Origin: Xanthobacteraceae bacterium
Lineage (GTDB): Bacteria; Pseudomonadota; Alphaproteobacteria; Rhizobiales; Xanthobacteraceae
Direction: 5' to 3'
Assembly: GCA_030037895.1 (NCBI GenBank)
Contig: JASHPW010000040.1
Coordinates: 1 to 44,699, forward strand
Length of the DNA stretch: 44,699 bases
Below, piece after piece: positions 18,532 to 26,321 of this stretch; the first letter of the stretch is position 1; every line of letters begins with the position of its first letter. The notes under the pieces were generated by a model, which did no database searches, was not told the origin of the DNA, and worked only from the letters and a program-made list of their open reading frames with translations. The translations under genes and the position numbers were made by a program.

Positions 18532-19719
18532 TCACGCCTCGAAAGGCAGCCCGGCATATTGCTCCGCCAAGGACGCTTGGGCGTGTTCGGAAGCCTGCAG
18601 ATAGTCGAACTGGTTGAGGCGCATGCGCTCCTCGAACGGCGTCTCGGCGGGAAAGCGGTGCAGCAGCATCGTCAGCCACCAGGACAGGCGCGCGGCGCTC
18701 CACACGCGGCGTAGCGCCGTGTCGGAATAGCCGTCGAGGTAACGCGTTCGGCCGGTACGGTAGAACTCGGTCAGCGCGCGGGACAGATAAAACACGTCCG
18801 AGACCGCGAGGTTGAGGCCCTTGGCGCCGGTCGGCGGGACGATATGGGCGGCGTCGCCGGCGAGGAACAGTTTTCCGTACCGCATCGGCTCGGCGACGAA
18901 GCTGCGCAGCGGCGCGATGGATTTTTCGATCGAGGGCCCGCTGACGATGCAGTCGGCCATGTCGCGCGGGCATCGCGCCTTGAATTCCCGCCAGAAACGA
19001 TCGTCCGGCCAGTCCGCAAGCTTGGTATCGAGGTCGCATTGGATGTAGTAGCGGCTGAGCATCGGATTGCGCCTCGAGGCGAGCGCAAAGCCGCGGCTGT
19101 GATAGCAATAGCAAATGTCCTTGTACGGCGGCGTCTCCGACATGATGCCGAGCCAACCGAACGGATAACTCTTTTCATAAGTCCGCAGCACTGCGGCCGG
19201 GATCACCGACCGGCTCACTCCGTGATAGCCGTCGCAGCCGGCGACATAATCGCAGTCGATGCGCCGACTCGATCCGTCCTTCTCGTAGGTCACATAGGGT
19301 CGGCTGGAGGTGAGTTCGTGCGGTTGCACGTTGCCGGCTTGATCGATGATCTCGCCGCCTGCCGCATCGCGAGCGGCGTAAAGGTCCTCGGTGATCGCAG
19401 TCTGGCCGTAGGCCATCATGGCCCTGCCGGTAAACTTCTTGGTATCGATGAAGAACCGCGACCGTCCTTCCCAGGCGATCGCGGAACCGTCGTGGGGATG
19501 CCCTTCGCGATCCATGCGCGCGCCCAATCCGACCTCGCGCAATAGCGCGACGGTGCCGGCTTCCAGCACGCCGGCGCGAATCCGCTCCAGCACGTGGCGG
19601 CGGCTCTGCCGTTCCAGCACGATGCTGTCGATGCCGTTGCGTTGAAGAATGTGCGACAGCAGCAAGCCGGCCGGCCCACCGCCGATGATCGCCACTTGGG
19701 TTCGCGTCGCCGTTACCAC
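18532..19719 (-). CDS. pobA: 4-hydroxybenzoate 3-monooxygenase PobA
   Basis: A 395-residue flavoprotein hydroxylase converting 4-hydroxybenzoate to protocatechuate with NADPH and O2. The FAD dinucleotide fold is VAIIGGGPAGLLLSHIL; the class-A DG motif is YVAGCDGYHGVSR; the second FAD motif is LFLAGDAAHIVPPTGAKGLN; and ERIRAGVLEAGTV near the start is typical of PobA. The open frame starts at GTG 19719, which lacks a good ribosome binding site. A perfect GGAGGTGAT at 19749-19741 sits 5 nt before an ATG at 19735 that is out of frame by one base (see findings). Probably cotranscribed with the downstream CMD-family gene. Confidence 0.95.
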   Translation of the reverse strand: MVTATRTQVAIIGGGPAGLLLSHILQRNGIDSIVLERQSRRHVLERIRAGVLEAGTVALLREVGLGARMDREGHPHDGSAIAWEGRSRFFIDTKKFTGRAMMAYGQTAITEDLYAARDAAGGEIIDQAGNVQPHELTSSRPYVTYEKDGSSRRIDCDYVAGCDGYHGVSRSVIPAAVLRTYEKSYPFGWLGIMSETPPYKDICYCYHSRGFALASRRNPMLSRYYIQCDLDTKLADWPDDRFWREFKARCPRDMADCIVSGPSIEKSIAPLRSFVAEPMRYGKLFLAGDAAHIVPPTGAKGLNLAVSDVFYLSRALTEFYRTGRTRYLDGYSDTALRRVWSAARLSWWLTMLLHRFPAETPFEERMRLNQFDYLQASEHAQASLAEQYAGLPFEA

Positions 19720-19865
19720 TGTCGCCGGGGCTCATCGGGGATCACCTCCGCAGCAAAAGCCGGGCCGCGGGACCTTGGCAAGCGAATTCCCGGCGCGCCG
19801 GCGCGTTCCTCACGCAAGCACGATATTTAATGGAATACGCTTCGCCGTTACGTTCTACGCGCCGG

Positions 19866-20093
19866 CTACTCGGCCTTGCCGCCGGCCTGTTTGCACGCGG
19901 AGCGGAATTTCTTGCGCGCCTTGCCGTGCAATCCTTTGGCATTCGCCTGATCGGAGCAAGATTTGGAGATGGCTTTGCGGTCAGCGGCGGACGGTGAAGC
20001 GCTCTGGCCGGTCGGGGGCGGCGGATTCTGTGCCAAGGCGGTTCCCGCGCCGACGGCGAGGGACAGGAGTAATGCGTAAAAGAGAGACCTCAT
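19866..20093 (-). CDS. secreted PsiF-repeat-like small protein
   Basis: A 75-residue protein with a clear signal peptide (MRSLFYALLLSLAVGAGTA-LA, cut before Q) and one PsiF-type repeat: KAISKSCSDQANAKGLHGKA then RKKFRSACKQ, with the two paired Cys. E. coli PsiF is a phosphate-starvation protein of unknown function; here the role is unknown. I chose ATG 20093, which follows AAGGA, over the TTG in the longer frame. It is downstream of the DUF937 gene on the same strand. Confidence 0.8.
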   Translation of the reverse strand: MRSLFYALLLSLAVGAGTALAQNPPPPTGQSASPSAADRKAISKSCSDQANAKGLHGKARKKFRSACKQAGGKAE

Positions 20094-20175
20094 CGTCAAC
20101 AATCCTTTCCCTGCACCTTCCGGTGCGTCGGTTTGAATTCGTCAGGCGGCAACACGCGCGCCCGTGCTTGCCGGA

Positions 20176-20724
20176 TTAAATAGACCGAGACAATTCCTGT
20201 TCAGTCGGCAGCCGTCCATCAGGCGTCAAGTGGTTGACGACTTCCGGCAGATATTGGCTGAGGCCGGAGAGCAGATCCTGCCGCGACAGTCCCGAATGTG
20301 CCATGAGCGTATTGATCTGATCGGCGCCGAGGGCCTTGGCGAGATCGTCGGACGAAATCGACTTGTTCGGTCCGTTGTCGACCCAGGATTTGGCGACCTC
20401 GCCCTGGCCGGCCTGCTGGAACTGCTTGAGCAAGTCGTTGAGGCCGCCGCTGAGGACGCCTCCGGCCGCTCCCCCGGCGAGCAAGCCGCCCAACCCGCCC
20501 TTGAGGATATTGCCGAGGCCGCCGCCGGGGGCCGAACCGGTTGGCGCCGGAGCGGGCGCAGCCGGAGCGGCGCCCGGCCGACCGGTGAAGCTTTTCAATG
20601 CTTTGTAGGCGAGGAGGCCGAGGATCGCCATGGTCATCGGCGACATTCCGCCGCTGCCCGCACTCGGACCGCGCGGACCGTGCGGCCCGTTCTGCATTCC
20701 ATTGAGCACGTCGATCAATCCCAT
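20176..20724 (-). CDS. YidB/DUF937-like protein
   Basis: A 182-residue protein. It starts MGLIDVLNGMQNGPHG, has a hydrophobic stretch MTMAILGLLAYKAL, then a low-complexity Ala/Pro/Gly linker and a Gly-rich run (GGLGNILKGGLGGLLAGG), and ends in a conserved-looking helical part: SWVDNGPNKSISSDDLAKAL, GADQINTLMAHSGLS, LLSGLSQYLPEVVNHLTPDG. The last part matches the DUF937/YidB pattern, whose function is unknown. ATG 20724 follows GGGAGACGGAG; the frame extends 13 codons further without a better start. Confidence 0.85.
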   Translation of the reverse strand: MGLIDVLNGMQNGPHGPRGPSAGSGGMSPMTMAILGLLAYKALKSFTGRPGAAPAAPAPAPTGSAPGGGLGNILKGGLGGLLAGGAAGGVLSGGLNDLLKQFQQAGQGEVAKSWVDNGPNKSISSDDLAKALGADQINTLMAHSGLSRQDLLSGLSQYLPEVVNHLTPDGRLPTEQELSRSI

Positions 20725-21056
20725 GACTCCGTCTCCCTTTGATGCCGCGGCGCCACAAGGCACGCCGATTGGCAGACCAACGACTGGTCGCCCAGAATGT
20801 CACGGGAAAATGTCAAAAATATTTGCCTCAAGCGGCCACTCGATACGACTGATGGCTCGGGAACCGGCGGACGGAATGCCGCCTCATATTGTTCGAGGCC
20901 AGGCGCCGCAGCTAAACTCCGACATCCATGTGGCGCCAGCCGCGGCCGCCGCCGGAGATCAAACGGCCAATTTCAACATTCTATGAAATATAATAATACG
21001 AATGACCAAGATCGCGAAACGCCTCGAACCGCGATCGCGGGCGGGAGGATAATGCG
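20725..21056. other. intergenic region with inverted repeat ahead of the chimeric ORF
   Basis: No gene is supported here. The last 100 nt are AT-rich and contain TATAAT at 20989-20994 (no good -35 seen) and an inverted repeat, GATCGCG at 21010-21016 facing CGCGATC at 21030-21036, placed where a regulator of the downstream acyl-CoA synthetase unit could bind. GGGAGGA at 21043-21049 serves the next ORF. Confidence 0.4.
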
Positions 21057-21239
21057 ATGAGGCTCGTCACTTTCCTCGCCTCCGGGGTCCAATGTCTTGG
21101 CGCGCTGGCCGGCGATTGCATCGTCCAGCGCGGCACCAATCACGCCTGGGTCAATTGCAGCGGCACGCCCTGCCTGCTCGCGGCGATGCTAATCGCCGCC
21201 AAGCCGGCGCCTGATCGGGCGCGGCAGCGTGCCCGATGA
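21057..21239 (+). pseudogene. deletion chimera of an FAH-family start and a cupin tail
   Basis: Sixty codons. Residues 1-20, MRLVTFLASGVQCLGALAGD, look like the N-terminus of a fumarylacetoacetate hydrolase-family protein (MRLVTF...LGAL.GD). Residues 19-49, GDCIVQRGTNHAWVNCSG then TPCLLAAMLIAAKP, look like the C-terminal strands of a cupin protein. The two parts meet at a shared Gly-Asp, as expected if a deletion fused two neighbouring aromatic-catabolism genes. It keeps a good ribosome binding site, and its TGA overlaps the ATG of the next gene (ATGA), so it may still be translated and couple translation of the synthetase. Confidence 0.6.
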
Positions 21240-22753
21240 ACCTCGCCTTTTGGGTCGAGAAATGGGGGCGCGCCGCGCCGGATCGGCCGGCGATCTCGCT
21301 CGGCGGCGCGACCTATTCGACCTATCGGCAATGGGCGGCGCGCTCGCGCGCGCTCGCCGGCAATTTGCGCGATTTATGCCGACCCGAGGACCGGGTGGCG
21401 ATCGCCATGACCAATCGCCCGGAATTCCTCGAAGCGTTGTTCGCAATCTGGCATGCCGGGCTGGTCGCGGTGCCGATGAACGCCAAGCTCCATAGCGACG
21501 AGTTCGGCTACATCATCGGGCATGCGGGCGCTTCGCTCATTCTCGCCAGTCCCGACCGCGCCGGGGATGTGGCGCCGCACGGCCGCACCATCACCACCGA
21601 CAGCGCCGAGTGGCGTCGCCTCCTGCAAGGCGAGGGTACCGACATCGCACCGCGCCGCCCCGACGATCTCGCTTGGCTCTTCTATACCAGCGGCACCACC
21701 GGCCGCCCCAAGGGGGCGATGCTGACGCACGGCATCATGATGGCGCAGACGCTCGCCTATTTCGCCGAGATCGAGCCGGTCGGCGCCGGTGACTGCGTTC
21801 TTCACACCGCGCCGATGTCGCACGGCTCCGGCTGTTATGGTCTGCCGTTCGTCGCCATGGGCGCCAACACCGTCATACCGGAAAGCGCCAGCTTCGATCC
21901 GCAGGAGATCGCCGCACTCCTCGCGCTCCACGGCAACGTCAGCTTTTTCGCCGCGCCGACCATGGTGAGCCGCCTGATCAATCATGCCGGCTTCGCCGCC
22001 GCCGATCATCGCGGCTTGCGCACCATCATCTATGGCGGCGCGCCGATGCATCTCGAAACGCTGCTGCGCGCCATGGATCTGCTCGGGCCGAAATTCGCGC
22101 AAATCTACGGCCAGGGCGAAGCGCCCATGACCATCACCGGCTTGTCGAAAGCGCTTCACGCCGACCGCGCGCGGCCGCGCTGGCGCGAGATCATGGGCTC
22201 GGTCGGGCTGCCGCGCGTCAATGTCGAAGTCCGCGTCGGCGATGCCGAGGATCGCGACCTGCCCGTCGGCGACATCGGCGACGTGCTGGTGCGGGGTGAA
22301 ATCGTGATGAAGGGCTATTGGCGCGATCCGGCGGCAAGCGCCGAGACATTGCGCGGCGGCTGGCTGCACACCGGCGACATGGGCGCGTTCGACGAGGAAG
22401 GCTTCCTCACGCTGAAGGACCGCTCCAAGGATCTGATCATCAGCGGCGGCAGCAATATCTATCCACGCGAAGTCGAGGAAGTGCTGCTGCGCCATCCCGG
22501 CGTGCTCGAAGTCTCGGTCATCGGCCGCCCGCATCCTGATTGGGGCGAGGAAGTCGTCGCCTGCGTCGTGGCGCGCCCGCAGCACAGCGTATCGGCGGCG
22601 GAACTGGACGCACTGTGCCTTTCAGCCATCGCACGCTTCAAGCGGCCGCGCGGCTACGTCTTCCTCGAGGCACTGCCCAAGAACAATTACGGCAAGGTGT
22701 TGAAGACCGAATTGCGCAAGCTTCAGGGTCGGGCCGGGGAGAAGCCGCAATAA
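21236..22753 (+). CDS. acyl-CoA synthetase (ANL adenylate-forming family)
   Basis: A 505-residue enzyme that activates a carboxylic acid as acyl-AMP and transfers it to CoA. Motifs in order: the phosphate loop FYTSGTTGRPKGAMLTHG (about residue 150), IYGGAPMH, the YGQGEAPM motif, GWLHTGDMGAFDEEG with the ATP-ribose Asp, KDRSKDLIISGGSNIYPREV (hinge) and the catalytic Lys in PKNNYGKVLK near the C-terminus. Length is normal. Substrate could be a fatty or aromatic acid; YGQGEAPM instead of YGxTE is common in relatives of feruloyl/fatty acid ligases. It is translationally coupled to the chimeric ORF just upstream. Confidence 0.9.
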   Translation: MNLAFWVEKWGRAAPDRPAISLGGATYSTYRQWAARSRALAGNLRDLCRPEDRVAIAMTNRPEFLEALFAIWHAGLVAVPMNAKLHSDEFGYIIGHAGASLILASPDRAGDVAPHGRTITTDSAEWRRLLQGEGTDIAPRRPDDLAWLFYTSGTTGRPKGAMLTHGIMMAQTLAYFAEIEPVGAGDCVLHTAPMSHGSGCYGLPFVAMGANTVIPESASFDPQEIAALLALHGNVSFFAAPTMVSRLINHAGFAAADHRGLRTIIYGGAPMHLETLLRAMDLLGPKFAQIYGQGEAPMTITGLSKALHADRARPRWREIMGSVGLPRVNVEVRVGDAEDRDLPVGDIGDVLVRGEIVMKGYWRDPAASAETLRGGWLHTGDMGAFDEEGFLTLKDRSKDLIISGGSNIYPREVEEVLLRHPGVLEVSVIGRPHPDWGEEVVACVVARPQHSVSAAELDALCLSAIARFKRPRGYVFLEALPKNNYGKVLKTELRKLQGRAGEKPQ

Positions 22754-22806
22754 CGCCGGCGGCCCGTTCTGGCGCGCGCCATTCCGCCGTCGGTTGCATT
22801 CGGCGC

Positions 22807-23628
22807 TCAGTCCCAATTGCCGAGCATGGTCCCGCCATCGACGATGATTTGGGCGCCGGTCACGTATGTCGATGCCGGCGAGGCAAGAAACAAAGCGGCC
22901 CCCTGGATCTCGTCGGTCGAGGCGAGGCGGTGAAACGGGACCGCTCGCGCGAAGGCTTTGACCGTCTCCGGGTTGCGCAAATGCCCGCCGGCGATATTGG
23001 TGATGAAGGGACCGGGTGCGATCGCGTTGACCAAAATATTGAACTTGGCCAGTTCGAGGGCGGCCTGGCGGACGAGGTGGGCGGCGCCGGCCTTGGCCGG
23101 CATATACGGCATGCCGACGACGGCTTCGCTGCGCAGCGCCGAGACCGAAGTGGTGACGATGATGCGTCCGCCCTGCGGGTTCTTCTTCATATGCGGCACG
23201 GCGGCCCTGATCGATGTGAACACCGAGGTGAAATTGGTGGCGATGACCTTGTCCCAGCGCTCGTCCGAGACGTTCTCGAACGCGCCGTCGACGGTGCGCT
23301 CGCCGGTCATGGAGAGAAAACCGGGCGGCGAATCGATGCCGGCATTGGCGAACAGGACATCGAGACGCCCGAACGCGCGGGCGGTATCGTCGATGGCGGC
23401 GCGCAGCGCCGCGCGGTCGGTCACGTCGACGGCGGTGCCGCGTGCTTCGCCGCCCCGCGAGCGGATCTTGGCGACCGCCGCGTCGAGGCCGGCACGGTCG
23501 ATGTCGAACAGCGCGACGCGCGCGCCATTATCGGCCATGGCCTCAGTATAGGCATAGCCGATGCCGCTCGCCGCGCCGGTGACGATGGTGGCGAGACCCG
23601 TTACGTCGAAAAGCTCTGACGTTTTCAT
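22807..23628 (-). CDS. short-chain dehydrogenase/reductase
   Basis: A 273-residue classical SDR. The cofactor motif is IVTGAASGIGYAYTEAM, with DID after the second strand suggesting NAD preference; VDVTD and LFANAGID follow; the catalytic set is S in TTSVSALRS and Y-x-x-x-K in YMPAKAG; IAPGPFITN and the C-terminal YVTGAQIIVDGGTM complete it. Substrate is unknown. It converges on the acyl-CoA synthetase gene and is followed on its own strand by nothing obvious; the Crp-type regulator lies upstream on the same strand. Confidence 0.92.
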   Translation of the reverse strand: MKTSELFDVTGLATIVTGAASGIGYAYTEAMADNGARVALFDIDRAGLDAAVAKIRSRGGEARGTAVDVTDRAALRAAIDDTARAFGRLDVLFANAGIDSPPGFLSMTGERTVDGAFENVSDERWDKVIATNFTSVFTSIRAAVPHMKKNPQGGRIIVTTSVSALRSEAVVGMPYMPAKAGAAHLVRQAALELAKFNILVNAIAPGPFITNIAGGHLRNPETVKAFARAVPFHRLASTDEIQGAALFLASPASTYVTGAQIIVDGGTMLGNWD

Positions 23629-23745
23629 TCCACCCCCCTGACCGACCGCCGGCCCCTTCCCTTCCGGGCAAAGCCGGCTCGGGGGAACCCGCGGCGACGT
23701 TTAAGATTTTCTTCGCCGACAATCGAGCCGCGACGTCGTCATCGA

Positions 23746-24546
23746 TCAATCCAACTCGATTTCATCCGGAATTGGAATCCGCGCCGGACGGACCGGCTGG
23801 AATTGCGCGAGCTGCTGAACCGCTTTCGGGTCGATGAACTCCAGGCGACGTTCGTTCACGGCGATCATTCCTTCGGCGCGAAGCCGGGTCAACATGCGAT
23901 TGAGGTGCGGCACGCTCAGGCCGAGCGCATCGCTCATCAATTCCTGGGTGAACGGCAGGTTGAAGGCGTTGTCAGCGGCTTTTCCGACCATGACCAACCG
24001 GGCATGGATTTCGAGGAGAAGATGCGCGAGGCGTTCGATCGGCGTTCGGCGGCCGACATCGATAACGTGCTCCGCGTAGTTGGCCGCTTCCTGGGCGGCG
24101 AGCCAACTCAGCATCAGGCCGAACTTCGGCCGCCGATAGCACAGCGCCGCGAACGATTCGAGCGAGCATATCTGCAACGTCATGTCGCTGACGGCGACGA
24201 CCGAGGCGGCGGCGCGGTCGATGAAACTGCTCGGCAGTCCGACGACGTCTCCGGGCAGCACGAAGTTGACGATCTGGCGCTTGCCGTTGCGCAAAAGCTT
24301 GTAGCGGGCGGCGAAGCCGCTCTTGACGAAGCACAGCTTGCAAAATTCGTAACCGTCGAGGACGAGATCGCGCCGCTTCTTGACCGTCAGTTCGGTCTCG
24401 ATCACCGCACGCAGGCTTTGCAGGTCGGGCAGCGTCAGGTCGCCCAGCTTTTGCAGGCGCATGACGAAGGGATCGTCACGCCAGATATCCTTGAGCGCGC
24501 GGGTCGATCCCCGCGCGACCATGGTCCTCAGCGAAAGGTCGTTCAT
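23746..24546 (-). CDS. Crp/Fnr-family transcription regulator
   Basis: About 266 residues: a cyclic-nucleotide-type effector domain (LVLDGYEFCKLCFVKSGFAA, RQIVNFVLPGDVVGLPSSF, a typical PGD.(I/V)G turn), a dimer helix (QEAANYAEHVIDVGRRTPIE) and a C-terminal HTH (FTQELMSDALGLSVPHLNRM). It has no N-terminal Cys cluster of the FNR iron-sulfur kind; the two Cys in EFCKLCF are not in that position. It resembles FixK-like or NnrR-like regulators of alphaproteobacteria. ATG 24546 is chosen, though AAGGGA directly touches it; a TTG at 24564 and an ATG at 24519 are alternatives. Divergent from the ABC transporter genes. Confidence 0.85.
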   Translation of the reverse strand: MNDLSLRTMVARGSTRALKDIWRDDPFVMRLQKLGDLTLPDLQSLRAVIETELTVKKRRDLVLDGYEFCKLCFVKSGFAARYKLLRNGKRQIVNFVLPGDVVGLPSSFIDRAAASVVAVSDMTLQICSLESFAALCYRRPKFGLMLSWLAAQEAANYAEHVIDVGRRTPIERLAHLLLEIHARLVMVGKAADNAFNLPFTQELMSDALGLSVPHLNRMLTRLRAEGMIAVNERRLEFIDPKAVQQLAQFQPVRPARIPIPDEIELD

Positions 24547-24550
24547 TCCC

Positions 24551-24564
24551 TTAATTTGGATCAA
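24551..24564. promoter_or_regulatory. FNR/FixK-like box between the regulator and the transporter operon
   Basis: TTAAT-TTGG-ATCAA has one mismatch from the Fnr/FixK consensus TTGAT-N4-ATCAA. It abuts the regulator's start and lies 76 nt upstream of the divergent substrate-binding protein gene. This fits autoregulation or shared control, but a 10-base match can occur by chance. Confidence 0.4.
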
Positions 24565-24640
24565 TAATGACGATTAAAGCTACCCCTACTAAAGGCGGTC
24601 ACACTCCGCGGCGGAAAATCAACGAAAATGGGAGGTTGAT

Positions 24641-26017
24641 GTGACCATTGAGAAAAAGCTTTCAACCAACGGACTTTCGCGGCGCCGTCTTCTGCGTCAA
24701 GCGGTCGCAACCGGCGCCGGGATCGGCGCCCTTTCCGCAGGCATGCCGGCGCCGTTCAGCTTCGTCAGCCGCGCGTTCGCGGAGGACCGTCCCCCCATCG
24801 GCACTTGGCCGGCCGGCTCGGAGGGGTCAACCGTGACCATCGGTGCTGCTGTGCCACTGACCGGCACTTACGCCCAGTCGGGCGCGGACGAACTGAAGGG
24901 AATGCAATTGGCGGTCGACCACATCAACGAGGGTAACGAGCTGATCAAGAAAATCGCGCCCAAGGTCACCAAGGGCCTGCTCGGCAAGACGGTGAAGCTG
25001 GTCTCCGCCGACTCCGGCGCCAAACCGAACAATGCGGTGCAGGAGCAGCAGACCTTCATCAACGAGAACAAGATCATCCTGATGACCGGATCGACCTCCT
25101 CGGCGGTCGCGGTCGCGACCAATCATTTCGCCCAGCGCGAAAAGGTTCTCTACGTCGCGGCGATCTCCGGCTCGAACGACACCACCGGCAAGGACTGCGT
25201 GCGCTACGGCTTCCGCCAAGACTTCTATGGCCAGACCGCAGCCGCCGCGATCGGTCCCGTGTTGGTGAAGCAGTTCGGCAAGAATCGAAAGGCGGCGTTC
25301 ATGACGCCGGACTACACCTACGGTCACACCGTCACCAAGTCGACGAGCGACTATCTGACCCAACATGGTGGCTGGACGGTGGTGACCGACCAGGTCTCGC
25401 CGCTCGGCACCCAGGACTTCAGCCAATACCTGACCAACATCGCCAATTCCGGAGCCGAGTTCATTTGCAACGTGAATTGGGGCCGCGACGCGGTGCTGTC
25501 GACCCAGCAGGCGCACCAGTTCGGTCTGATCCCGAAGATGACGCTGGTCATTCCCTACCAGACGCCCTTCCTCGCCAAGGAGGTGGGGCCGGAGATCATG
25601 GGCGGGGTCCTCGCCGCTACCGATTTCTGGTGGACGCTCGAAGACCGCTATCCGCTCGCCAAGATGTTCGTCGAGGACTTCTACAAGAAGTACAACTACC
25701 GGCCCGAATGGGGCGCCGAGAATTCCTACAATTCGATCTCGGCGTGGGCGCGCATGGTGTCCGAGGCCGGCACCTTCTACCCGCCTGACGTAATTAAGCA
25801 GTATGAGAAGGGCGAAACCTATGAGTCCTTGGTCGGCCCCGTCCACTACCGTCCCGAGGATCATCAGTGTGTGCGTCCGGTGATCATCGTCCGCGGCAAG
25901 CATCCGAAAGAGATGAAGAACTCCGAGGACTACTGGGAGGTGATCGAAGTCGTTCCCGGCGCGCCGCTCATGCAGGCGCCGGATGCGTTCGGTTGCCATC
26001 TGGGCGATTATACCTGA
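24641..26017 (+). CDS. LIV-type ABC transporter substrate-binding protein (Tat-type signal)
   Basis: A 458-residue periplasmic type I binding protein. The N-terminus has SRRRLLRQAVATGAGIGALS, a twin-arginine style signal, ending near AFAED. The mature part starts VTIGAAVPLTGTYAQSGADE, with KGMQLAVDHINEGN, ADSGAKPNNAVQEQQTFINE and ILMTGSTSSAVAVA, as in the branched-chain amino acid/amide binding family. GTG 24641 follows GGGAGG. It is the first gene of a unit with livH, a livM-livG fusion and livF. A terminator hairpin after it would allow more binding protein than membrane components to be made. The ligand is unknown. Confidence 0.9.
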   Translation: MTIEKKLSTNGLSRRRLLRQAVATGAGIGALSAGMPAPFSFVSRAFAEDRPPIGTWPAGSEGSTVTIGAAVPLTGTYAQSGADELKGMQLAVDHINEGNELIKKIAPKVTKGLLGKTVKLVSADSGAKPNNAVQEQQTFINENKIILMTGSTSSAVAVATNHFAQREKVLYVAAISGSNDTTGKDCVRYGFRQDFYGQTAAAAIGPVLVKQFGKNRKAAFMTPDYTYGHTVTKSTSDYLTQHGGWTVVTDQVSPLGTQDFSQYLTNIANSGAEFICNVNWGRDAVLSTQQAHQFGLIPKMTLVIPYQTPFLAKEVGPEIMGGVLAATDFWWTLEDRYPLAKMFVEDFYKKYNYRPEWGAENSYNSISAWARMVSEAGTFYPPDVIKQYEKGETYESLVGPVHYRPEDHQCVRPVIIVRGKHPKEMKNSEDYWEVIEVVPGAPLMQAPDAFGCHLGDYT

Positions 26018-26026
26018 CGCACTGAC

Positions 26027-26063
26027 GCTCTCTCCGCGTCGATGACGGGGAGAGAGCCCTTTT
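26027..26063 (+). terminator. intrinsic terminator/attenuator after the binding-protein gene
   Basis: GCTCTCTCC pairs perfectly with GGAGAGAGC (9 bp) across a 13-nt loop and is followed by CCTTTT. It starts 9 nt after the stop codon. As the permease genes follow on the same strand, it probably causes partial termination. Confidence 0.75.
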
Positions 26064-26136
26064 GTCGAGTTATGGCCGGGTCAAAGGCGCGGAGCACTTT
26101 CTCCGCTGCTTTCGGCCCGGCCGCTTGTAAAGTGTT

Positions 26137-26239
26137 AGAGCATGATTCGGAAAAGTGGGAACCGGTTTTCCGAAAAGACCATGCTCCACCAAGAAGCCGG
26201 AGCATAATCCGATTCAATGTGATCGGATTGCGCTCTAGG
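26137..26239. repeat. Rhizobiales-type palindromic intergenic repeat
   Basis: AGAGCATGATTCGGAAAAG, a short centre with ACCGGTTTTCCGAAAAG, then ACCATGCTC form a long imperfect palindrome. It is followed by AGCATAATCCGATTCAATG and GATCGGATTGCGCTCTAG, the second palindromic half usual for this element. It fills most of the space between the binding-protein gene and livH. A shortened relative lies at 31548-31573. Confidence 0.7.
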
Positions 26240-26321
26240 CAGCGCCGACACTCGGCATTAATGTCGAGAAGACGACCGGGACAGCGGCGACACTGCATCG
26301 CAACGGATTGCGGACGACAGC

